NCBI GenBank assembly: GCA_965644295.1
Contig: CBFFRP010000357.1
Location: 186,001 to 250,000, forward strand
Origin: Paraphysomonas bandaiensis
Lineage: Eukaryota; Chrysophyceae
Reading direction: 5' to 3'
DNA: 64,000 nucleotides
Program-made: the position numbers and the translations under genes
Shown: positions 56,185 to 64,000 of the stretch, one piece after another
How positions within the stretch are numbered: position 1 is the stretch's first letter
Layout of the letters: each line of letters opens with the position of its first letter
Notes under the pieces: generated by a model
The model's database searches: none
Told to the model about the DNA's origin: nothing
What the model saw: the letters and a program-made list of their open reading frames with translations, nothing else

Positions 56185-57729
56185 ATGCATATGAATCAGT
56201 GTTATAAGTCGAGTATATCTGTTCTTAACGATGATGTGCTGCGTCTCATCATCTCTATGATCCCACACACGGCTCTTCTTCCTGTGGTCATGACTAGTAA
56301 GAGACTTCACGATATAGTCTACACTGATAAGAGGAGAAGGAGGCTACAGTCACATGCATCTCACTACTGTATGACCAACTCAATGGTCTCATGGGCTCTG
56401 TCTGTGGGCTGCCCACACACACTGATAATGAATACATGTGCACTATACGGCAGACTACAGCAGATGATACACCTCGCGAGACATATATATACCCATACAT
56501 ATATCCCACCATGTCCATGGGATGAATTGACTTGCGCTGCTGCTGCTGAGGGTGGGCACTTGGATGTTCTGAAGTGGCTTCGTTCACAGGACCCTCCATG
56601 CCCACTGTTAACATTCACTTGCGCTGCAGCTGCTGAGGGTGGGCACTTAGATATTCTGAAATGGCTTCGTTCACAGGACCCTCCTTGTCCATGGGATGAA
56701 GACACTTTTGATGCTGCTGCGAGGCATGGACACATAAATATTTTGAAATGGCTTCGTTCACAGGACCCTCCTTGTCCATGGAATGAATGGACTTGCGAAA
56801 CTGCTGCGAGGCATGGACACATGAATGTTCTGAAGTGGCTTCGTTCACAGGACCCTCCTTGTCCATGGAGTGAATGGACTTGCGAAACTGCTGCGACGCA
56901 TGGACACTTGAATGTTCTGAAGTGGCTTCGTTCACAGGACCCTCCTTGTCCATGGAGTGAATGGACTTGCGAAACTGCTGCGACGCATGGACACTTGAAT
57001 GTTCTGAAGTGGCTTCGTTCACAGGACCCTCCTTGTCCATGGCGTGAATCGATTTGCTGTGGTGCTGCTAGTGGTGGGCACTTGGATGTTCTGAAGTGGC
57101 TTCGTTCACAGGACCCTCCATGTCCATTGGGAAGAATCACTTGCGATGCTGCTGCTGTGGGTGGGAAATTGGGTGTTCTGAAGTGGCTTCGTTCACAGGA
57201 CCCTCCTTGTCCATTGGGAAGATTCACTTGCGATGCTGCTGCTGTGGGTGGGAAATTGGGTGTTCTGAAGTGGCTTCGTTCACAGGACCCTCCATGTTCA
57301 TGGCATGAAAGGACTTGTACTGCTGCTGCTGTGGGTGGGCACTTGAATGTTCTGAAGTGGCTTCGTTCACAGGACCCTCCATGTCCATGGCGTGAATATG
57401 CTTGTGATGTTGCTGCTGTGGGTGGGAACTTGGATGTTCTGAAGTGGCTTCGGCTACAGGACCCTCCATGTCCATGGCATGAAAGGACTTGTACTGCTGC
57501 TGCTGTGGGTGGGCACTTGGATGTTCTGAAGTGGCTTCGTTCACAGGACCCTCCATGTCCATGGGACGAAGACACTTGTGAAGCTGCTGCGAGGCATGGA
57601 CACGTGAATATTTGGGAGTGGCTTCGGCTACAGGATCCTTCTTGTCCATGGCATAAAAGGACTTGCGCTGCTGCTGCTGCGGGTAGGCACTTCGATATTG
57701 TGAATTGGCTTCAGAAATGTGCATGTTAG
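56185..57729 (+). CDS. F-box protein with about 14 near-identical ankyrin-type repeats
   Basis: Single-exon, 514 aa from MHMNQCYKSS. The N-terminal F-box-like helix set is ISVLNDDVLRLIISMIPHTA followed by LLPVVMTSKRLHDIVYTDKR. Fourteen 29-aa (87-bp) ankyrin-type units follow, consensus LKWLRSQDPPCPW.E.TC.AA. .GH(L/M)(D/N)V. Units 5 and 6 are identical in protein and nearly so in DNA, and 8/9 and 10/12 are close pairs, so the array grows by recent unequal exchange. Variable positions cluster after CPW and before GH, the likely binding surface. Predicted role: substrate recognition for an SCF ubiquitin ligase. The in-frame ATG at 56128 would add TM-like MCMYVCVFIWIL from repeat-derived sequence and is disfavoured. 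Confidence 0.85.
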   Translation: MHMNQCYKSSISVLNDDVLRLIISMIPHTALLPVVMTSKRLHDIVYTDKRRRRLQSHASHYCMTNSMVSWALSVGCPHTLIMNTCALYGRLQQMIHLARHIYTHTYIPPCPWDELTCAAAAEGGHLDVLKWLRSQDPPCPLLTFTCAAAAEGGHLDILKWLRSQDPPCPWDEDTFDAAARHGHINILKWLRSQDPPCPWNEWTCETAARHGHMNVLKWLRSQDPPCPWSEWTCETAATHGHLNVLKWLRSQDPPCPWSEWTCETAATHGHLNVLKWLRSQDPPCPWRESICCGAASGGHLDVLKWLRSQDPPCPLGRITCDAAAVGGKLGVLKWLRSQDPPCPLGRFTCDAAAVGGKLGVLKWLRSQDPPCSWHERTCTAAAVGGHLNVLKWLRSQDPPCPWREYACDVAAVGGNLDVLKWLRLQDPPCPWHERTCTAAAVGGHLDVLKWLRSQDPPCPWDEDTCEAAARHGHVNIWEWLRLQDPSCPWHKRTCAAAAAGRHFDIVNWLQKCAC

Positions 57730-58252
57730 GAACAAACGTGTGACACTTCTGCTTAAGTGTGCTTAAGGTGGACTCTTAGTCGTGCTGAATTGGTTTTCTT
57801 TGCGGCACCGAGAGGTTTATTTTATTATCCATGTATGAAATTATTATAATATCCTGATTATCGTGTGTATCGATTACTTTTTCTTTACTGATTGAACCCC
57901 AATCACCTTCTTAATTCCACTTTTATACCGCTTTGGGTCGCTTCGTAATGGTACCCTCTGTATATAGTAAATGGGGCTTGTAGCTGTATTATAAATATTA
58001 CAAATTAAGTTAAAATACTCTTACTTTAATTGTGAGATTGAAGAAAAGATGCCGCTAATTCAATATTCTATTATACAGGGCCAGTCAACAATACATTGCA
58101 AGCAAAAATAAAAGATAATAATAATATTTTCAAGACCAATAATAATTATTAAATACGTTGCAATATATTGATATATATTGGGCGCTAAGGAGAAGAAATG
58201 AGCTCGATCGGTAGAAACTAGTTATTAGTAGAGGTTACAACATTACTAGTAG
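57730..58252. other. Intergenic, nothing recognised
   Basis: AT-rich. A CAATATATTG word at 58161 resembles the subterminal word of the hAT at 18643 and may mark an end of the adjacent hAT remnant. Confidence 0.4.
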
Positions 58253-58660
58253 CTACTCTAAGTGTTCCAACTCTTCGTCACTGTCGTCCTTATTCTTATG
58301 ATCGGACAGTCCATCATCGATGACCTGTTGCACTGTCTTTGTGGTCCACAAGTGCTTATTGAAGCGAAGGAACAGCAGCAGTTCGAGGCGTCGTGGGGTC
58401 ATTCCATGTCAAAAGTGTGTCATGATAACATTAGCTCCGCTGAACAAACGCTCCACAACGTTTGTTGTACTATATATGTGCTTGGTCAAACGGTATTGGG
58501 TGTCAAGCTGCCGTCGTAACTTCGTGCTGGCTCTATGGCTTTCAAAAGCAGCAGCAGCGTTTCTTACATTTGTTACTTCGACGGCCCTATCCAGTGAATC
58601 AGCTTCTTCTATGTCTAACTGCAGTTCACCTTCTTGTTGTAGCAGCATATAGACACACAG
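58253..58660 (-). pseudogene. hAT transposase remnant (C-terminal dimerisation domain), third hAT family member
   Basis: On the minus strand, STTNVVERLFSGANVIMTHF breaks and resumes in another frame as MTPRRLELLLFLRFNKHLW, ending DDSDEELEHLE and TAG at 58253. This is the hATC domain split by one frameshift. Upstream minus-strand sequence (to about 59100) may hold more decayed hAT but I could not read it with confidence. It differs clearly from the copies at 8160 and 18643. Confidence 0.7.
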
Positions 58661-59554
58661 CTAAATCCCTTAAATTCTTCTCGCAGCTGCAAAATTCGTG
58701 AATGCTCTGCTCTCTAAGAGATCGGTAGCAAAACTTTCATCATCCAAGTTGCAGTCGGACAGCTTTTCTTCAATCCCCACGTAGCGATTCACCATATATT
58801 AGCAAATACAGAACCCCATTTTATGCTGCTGAGAAGAGCCCACTTGGTCCCTCTTTTCCTCAGTTTACTGCTGTTCTTGAGTGTTCTCAAAGCGTTAGAA
58901 AGAGTTTGATGAGTCCGTGGTAATGAGTTTCAATGAAAGTCATCACTGCTAGATGCAGCTTGTGTGAAGAACAGCCAAACAGAGGAACGATTTCTTCAAT
59001 CTAAAGCCCAATAAGTCTTGCCAATGTAGGGCTAGTTGCTGCGTTCGAGGTTTTATACTTTCCAAGCAGTGGTTGCTATACCATTTCTAGATTTTTATCT
59101 TTATCTTCCATATCGGCATCCTTTGTATGTTTTTGTTCCAAGATGCCTCTAATATTGTATCGGCAGTCAGTATCTTATTTTTCGGAAATAAATTGAAAGA
59201 AATATTTTCTATATTACTGCAATACAACTACGGCTGTAATACAGAGAATTGCTGTCTCAATATATGAGGCATTTTTGAACAAAAATACACCAAGGATGCC
59301 ATTGCGACAATAATTATCTGTATTTCAGCCGTAGTTCTACTTCAGAAGAATTTTAAATTTCCGAAGGAAAAATATGATGCTTCTTCACTGCCGGCGTATG
59401 TATGTATGTACAGTATGCACATTCCTGTACGTACATGACGGTGAATGTTCTGAGTTGAAGAATTTTCTTTTGTGTGGTCTGTGAAGTTGTGTTGAAGATA
59501 CTTTTGTAATTTTTTTGTTGTCTCTCCAGCACTTTTGATTAACTTCGAAGAGTA

Positions 59555-60352
59555 CTAAGCAACAAGCAACCAGCAACAAGCAACCAGCAACAAGCAACCA
59601 GCAACCAGAAACCAGCAACCAGCAACAAGCAACCAGCAACCAGAAACCAGCAACCAGCAACAAGCAACCAGAAACAAGCAACCAGCAACAAGCAACCAGC
59701 AACAAGCAACCAGCAACCAGAAACCAGCAACCAGCAACAAGCAACCAGCAACCAGAAACCAGCAACCAGCAACAAGCAACCAGAAACAAGCAACCAGCAA
59801 CAAGCAACCAGCAACAAGCAACCAGCAACCAGAAACCAGCAACCAGCAACAAGCAACCAGCAACAAGCAACCAGCAACAAGCAACCAGCAACAAGCAACC
59901 AGCAAGAAGCAACAATCAACCAGCAACCAGCAACAAGCAACCAGCAACAAGCAACCAGAAACAAGCAACCAGAAACAATCAACAAGCAACCAGCAACCAG
60001 CAACAAGCAACCAGCAACAAGCAACCAGCAACAAGCAACCAGCAACCAGCAAGAAGCAACAATCAACCAGCAACCAGCAACAATCAACCAGAAACAAGCA
60101 ACAAGCAACCAGCAACAAGCAACCAGCAACAAGCAACCAGCAACAAGCAACCAGCAACAAGCAACCAGAAACAAGCAACCAGAAACAATCAACAAGCAAC
60201 CAGCAACCAGCAACAAGCAACCAGCAACAAGCAACCAGCAACAAGCAACCAGCAACCAGCAAGAAGCAACAATCAACCAGCAACCAGCAACAATCAACCA
60301 GAAACAAGCAACAAGCAACCAGAAACAAGCAACAAGCAACCAGCAAGAAGCA
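59555..60352. repeat. Minisatellite of 7-bp units (AGCAACC/AACAAGC/AGAAACC)
   Basis: About 800 bp of CAGCAAC, AAGCAAC and CAGAAAC heptamers in higher-order arrangements. A segment near 59910-60090 recurs at 60150-60330, showing larger-unit duplication. It ends about 20 bp before the ATG of the next gene. The antisense LLVAGC ORFs (up to 304 aa) are artefacts of the heptamer, which has few stops. Confidence 0.92.
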
Positions 60353-60375
60353 GCAACGGTAACCAGAAAGATACC

Positions 60376-61728
60376 ATGCAAGCATCATCCCCTCAACTGA
60401 AAAGTATCGTGTTCGTACATCCAACGAATTATCTCCGTTTTCAAATCCGTGGCATTCACGATAAGCCAACCACTCTCAACCAATGTACCAAGTCTACCCT
60501 AATAGACTTAGGTGAAAAACTCTGTGATGTCATACTCACTGGAAAGAAAATGGAAATTAAGGATGAATTGGAGGAACTTTTGTATAAAGCGTACCTTAAG
60601 CGTCCATTGAATAAGTACCCTCGCAAGAAAGGGAAGGTCACTCTTTCTCTTGGTGTTGGACTCTTCCAATTCGTTTTTCTTCAGGATCAGAATGATCGTA
60701 TTTCTACTAAAGACAAATTGAGTTCTTTAGAACTTGAAGTGATCTGTACTGCCCTTAAACTCAATGTCGGCTCGAAACGTACAAAGAAAGAAATGTTGGA
60801 ACTAATCATGACTCACCTTTATTCCCTCAAACCCCAGAGCTATCCTCTCAAATTTTCTCGCGATCACCGGGAATGTGCTCATGAAATGTGCCAGCAAGTG
60901 CTTGATGCAAATCGTTTTCACTACTGCTCTCGCCACCACAAGCAAGAAGTCATTGCGAATTACCTTGCAAGATACACTGAAAACAATGATGCCATGGGAG
61001 TGTACCTAGCAAAGTTACTGCTGCACGAAGCCTTGAATAAGCGTACAAACAACCTCCAACCTCTACTTCAAGCTGATCCTCCACCGATACCTCAATGGGT
61101 CAAGACAAATATGGATGTATTCAAATTTTACGAGCCATATATTCCTTTATTGCTGACAGCGCTTGGGGCGAATGTTGACAATTCGCCAAACTCTGCGCGA
61201 AAAGATCAGCAATTGCGTAGCAAGCAACTGGCGAATATGTTCCGCTCGAAGAGCCACACGAAGATACGCCTGATGGATGGACATTGTGGATTTCTCTTCC
61301 TCTTCATCTCCGAACTTATCAAAAAGTACTCCTATAAGGGAATGAAGAAAATTGAGCAAATAATTAATCGCACATGCATTGAGCTTGTGGATATTGATAA
61401 TGATGTGACCAAGTGGCATAGAATGATGTATCCGTCATTCAAATGCGTTACTGAAGATATCTTCTCAGGTCCCATTACCGATACCACACTACTGTATCCC
61501 AATTTCTGCGGTGTGAGCAAATCTTGGAAGAACGTGAAGCATTATCTGGAGCATGTTGAAGTGAAGGAGTTCTTGTTGTCTTTTTCACTTCGTAATGCAG
61601 GCGACAAGCCACGCTCTCTGAGATATATTTGTAGGGAAGCAAATCTCAAATGCACGAAGGTGGAGACTGGACGGAACAACTTTATCACGTTTATTATAAC
61701 CAATAAACGAAGTGCAAAGGATGACTAA
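60376..61728 (+). CDS. Unrecognised 450-aa protein with SAP-like motif
   Basis: Single-exon frame with complex composition, stop TAA at 61726-61728. Residues about 112-150 (DKLSSLELEVICTALKLNVG, SKRTKKEMLELIMTHLYSLK) fit the two-helix SAP pattern (L..L...L..LGL..GGKK.EL..RI..HL) for DNA/RNA binding. The rest is helical with His/Cys-containing stretches (HRECAHEMCQQ, HYCSRHHKQE) and a C-terminal domain with KWHRMMYPSF. No catalytic motif was found. The N-terminus reads MQASSPQLKSIVFVHPTNYL. The gene starts directly at the end of the 7-bp minisatellite, which is therefore its promoter and 5' UTR region. Confidence 0.65.
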   Translation: MQASSPQLKSIVFVHPTNYLRFQIRGIHDKPTTLNQCTKSTLIDLGEKLCDVILTGKKMEIKDELEELLYKAYLKRPLNKYPRKKGKVTLSLGVGLFQFVFLQDQNDRISTKDKLSSLELEVICTALKLNVGSKRTKKEMLELIMTHLYSLKPQSYPLKFSRDHRECAHEMCQQVLDANRFHYCSRHHKQEVIANYLARYTENNDAMGVYLAKLLLHEALNKRTNNLQPLLQADPPPIPQWVKTNMDVFKFYEPYIPLLLTALGANVDNSPNSARKDQQLRSKQLANMFRSKSHTKIRLMDGHCGFLFLFISELIKKYSYKGMKKIEQIINRTCIELVDIDNDVTKWHRMMYPSFKCVTEDIFSGPITDTTLLYPNFCGVSKSWKNVKHYLEHVEVKEFLLSFSLRNAGDKPRSLRYICREANLKCTKVETGRNNFITFIITNKRSAKDD

Positions 61729-62435
61729 AGTTCGGGAAGGCATACTAGCACTTATTACTAATTACTATTCAAAATATTGAATAGAAACATGCCCAATAAT
61801 CACGGCCTTTTCGTGGCGGGTGTGATAAGTAGCAGCCAGTTATTGGCAGTAGCACGGCTGTGAAACTAACTGTGATTAAAAAATATCGTATTATACTTGC
61901 AAATAGTTTTCTACAACAAGGGTCTTTTTAACTCTTCACACATAGACCGACTATCTCTACAATATGTTTCTGTGGACTAAGCATTGTGTTTTACCTATCT
62001 TTTACACGATGAACACTTAACGTGCTTGAATTTTGTATTTTTCTTGAAAACTAAGACTATTCTTGCAATGTACATCACAAATAAATTGCATGTGTATATC
62101 GAGTTACTGGTTTGATCTACAGGTCAGAACGGAAGAATTTTTTCGCGAACAGGTGCGACACGATGCTGGCATAGATTTACTCAACAATTTATACAAATAT
62201 TGTTGAGTTAATCTAATACAATATTCATTCCCTGCCATTAATATTTTCATTTTCATTGAAACCATATTTTGCAGTTTCATACTCGAAACCATACTCGGGA
62301 AGACATATAACTACTAGAAAATAAATTTAGAAAGGAAAATTTTTTAGTTATAGGGCTGAGCCCAAACGAAAATCGGCATCACATATCTACACATTGATGT
62401 AAAGTGTAATACATTTCTCACCCAAGAAAACACAC
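61729..62435. other. Intergenic, nothing recognised
   Basis: AT-rich spacer between convergent genes; no supported feature. Confidence 0.4.
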
Positions 62436-64000
62436 TCAATGATCACTTTTATTTTGGGAAAAAAACTTTTTCACGTCCCCATTTCCACCATCGGTAGCCA
62501 TGTCATATTCTCTATTGAAGTAGTCAACTGAAGTTTTCAGATTCATGAAGGTAATATTCAGCTCGTTTTGTAATTCTCTTAGCTTCCGCCAGAATAGAGT
62601 TCTACCTGTGAGAACTCTATCTCCCTGATAAAGCAAGTACAAAATAAAAAGATGTCGGGAATACGGCAACTATTCCCACCAATGTCAAATACATAACATA
62701 TTTTAATGGAAGTTGGAATCACATTACTAATAAATACAAACCTCATTCCAGTTTCCTTTGTGAGTAGCCCAAAACGCATACGTTACTGTGTTCTTTGGCA
62801 CATCCATGCCAACACAATACCATTCGAATTCCTATTACAAAGAAATAAGAGATGTCACATAGTTACTATATATGTTGTACATACGATGGGAAATCAGTAC
62901 CTACACAACCTACCTTCCAGTATTTGGGATGTTCCACGAGGAAGTAATGCTCCAGTCGCCCAATAAATTCATCGATACGATCCTGTGATACAAAAGCCAA
63001 TGGCATTTACAACTCATGTCGTACATCACACACAAGACCACAGTGACACATAAAACGTATACCCAATAGTCAAAAAGCTCGAATATCATTCAATTAAAAT
63101 TTAACAAGTAGCCATATATTCCCACCTCTGATACAGCATCTGGTCCAGAATTACAAAAATCCATCGATATATCAAATACAGCATTCTTACTGTCATTTAG
63201 ATTGATCACATTCGAATGGAACAATAGATGGTTGGGAATATTCAGCTGCAACCAAAAATCAGAACGTACTATTGTCACAGTGCTAGAAATAACTTACTTT
63301 TTCGTGGACTGGGGTAATTACGGTGGTATACATCAGCGTAATTGATGATACTGTCCCCAATACACCTGTCTTGCGGCTGTTGCCGATTACAATTTTATTC
63401 CCTACATCATAGGGGATGACGAATATAACGTATGACATAGAGAGGAACACGTTGCTTATCATTGGCCCAATTGCAAATGATACACCGAAGAGTATAGTAA
63501 GCAAAGGAGCGATTAGATTGAGTGTATTAAGCTCCAAGATAATTTGCCCCACCAAAAACATTATCACCCAGAACACTACATTGGCAATATTCAGGACAGA
63601 CTGATGCAAAACTTGAAGATCAGTAAGAGAGGCAGAGCTGAACCTAACCTCCTTGTACACAGTCACCAAGGCATCCACCACTTTATCCTCTGTAACAGTA
63701 TCCGTTTCCTTATCTTCCGTACAGAACAACTTCAGTGTGGTTGCTATATAATCCTTAATTGTCTCTTCATCCAAATCGCCAAAGTAACTCCGAACCGCAT
63801 TCACCAAAGCCCTTCCACTGATAACTTTTTCTGATGACCGGCGTGTTCGGTTGGTCATACCAGTCTGCATATGCATGTGAAGTCTCCGCCCGAAGAACTT
63901 CGCATGATTAGTTTTTCGAATTTTTACCACGCCGCTGCATGTTGTTACAGTCAGGGCACCAGATTGTAGCGCATGCACGCGCTTCCAGAATGACTTGTGA
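62436..64000 (-). CDS. MscS-like mechanosensitive ion channel (MSL type), 5'-partial at the right edge, at least five exons
   Basis: The frame enters from beyond base 64000 (..HKSFWKRVHALQSGALT). The first visible exon has SLTDLQVLHQSVLNIANVVF and WVIMFLVGQIILELNTLNLI, then the pore-lining helix region LTILFGVSFAIGPMISNVFL and the beta-domain start FVIPYDVGNKIVIGNSRKTG, LGTVSSITLMYTTVITPVHE. Further exons: LNIPNHLLFHSNVINLNDSK; DRIDEFIGRLEHYFLVEHPK; EFEWYCVGMDVPKNTVTYAF with WATHKGNWNE; and GDRVLTGRTLFWRKLRELQN ending ..FSQNKSDH. The order matches plant and fungal MSL-type channels. Upstream membrane helices are outside the window. Confidence 0.85.

Noticed and set aside
56364-57575. 403-aa antisense ORF over the F-box/ankyrin gene
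   Set aside because: The 87-bp repeat is a multiple of three, so one stop-free antisense unit stays open throughout; the sense frame has the F-box and ankyrin features.
59385-60469. Leu/Val/Cys-rich antisense ORFs (LLVAGC repeats, up to 304 aa) resembling membrane proteins
   Set aside because: They are translations of the 7-bp minisatellite in the antisense frames.
1-64000. CRISPR arrays, operons or prokaryotic defence systems
   Set aside because: Repeats are microsatellites or minisatellites without unique spacers; genes have introns and eukaryotic targeting signals.

Overview
The window is nuclear DNA of a single-celled eukaryote. Genes are dense on both strands and many are split by short GT-AG introns (33 nt up to a few hundred). 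There are no operons or ribosome-binding sites. Mitochondrial-type proteins (SdhC, a RAP-domain protein) are nuclear-encoded. A CCDC63/CCDC114-type outer-dynein-arm docking coiled coil and a CFAP97-like protein point to a flagellated organism. F-box/ankyrin arrays of the 'CPW..WTC..AA..GH' type and LYG-repeat RAP proteins are familiar from algal and stramenopile-like protists, but I cannot place the lineage from sequence alone.

Layout. 1-7.4 kb: sulfotransferase, CFAP97-like gene, 5'-truncated LINE copy, TMCO4/DUF726 hydrolase. 8.2-11.2 kb: degenerate hAT element split by a second truncated LINE. 11.7-13.7 kb: ecto-apyrase. 14.08-17.56 kb: Tc1/mariner-type element with 198-bp identical inverted repeats that encodes a DD34E transposase and an unrelated second gene. 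17.9-20.4 kb: unknown 201-aa protein and a complete non-autonomous hAT element. 22.3-23.6 kb: seven-exon esterase. 25.5-27.2 kb: axonemal coiled coil. 27.5-29.1 kb: pogo/Tigger-like element. 29.7-33.6 kb: glycosyltransferase-like gene and a coiled-coil gene. 33.8-37.6 kb: a 1.2-1.3 kb inverted duplication around a SWIM/AT-hook gene. 37.7-37.8 kb: a circularly permuted tRNA-Arg(CCU) gene. 38.6-45.7 kb: ArsC/enoyl-CoA hydratase fusion, PP2C phosphatase, hotdog thioesterase, SdhC. 46.5-55.5 kb: 7TM protein, SGNH hydrolase-like gene, RAP protein, cAR-like GPCR. 56.2-64 kb: F-box/ankyrin gene, hAT remnant, 7-bp minisatellite next to an unknown gene, and an MscS-type channel running off the right edge.

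The most unusual item is the permuted tRNA gene. The 3' half (37774-37810) precedes the 5' half (37731-37766) on the minus strand. The halves assemble into a full cloverleaf with anticodon CCU, the precursor can form a canonical bulge-helix-bulge at the junction, and a T7 run follows. Second is the two-gene Tc1-like element. A window-wide pattern is that long (TACA)n/(TATG)n arrays lie within about 40-320 bp of start codons, often between divergent genes, and that both TA-targeting transposons here sit inside such arrays.

Gene models were built by eye from splice signals, frame continuity and protein motifs. Where reading frames close exactly across introns I say so; family names come from recognised motifs, not from searches.
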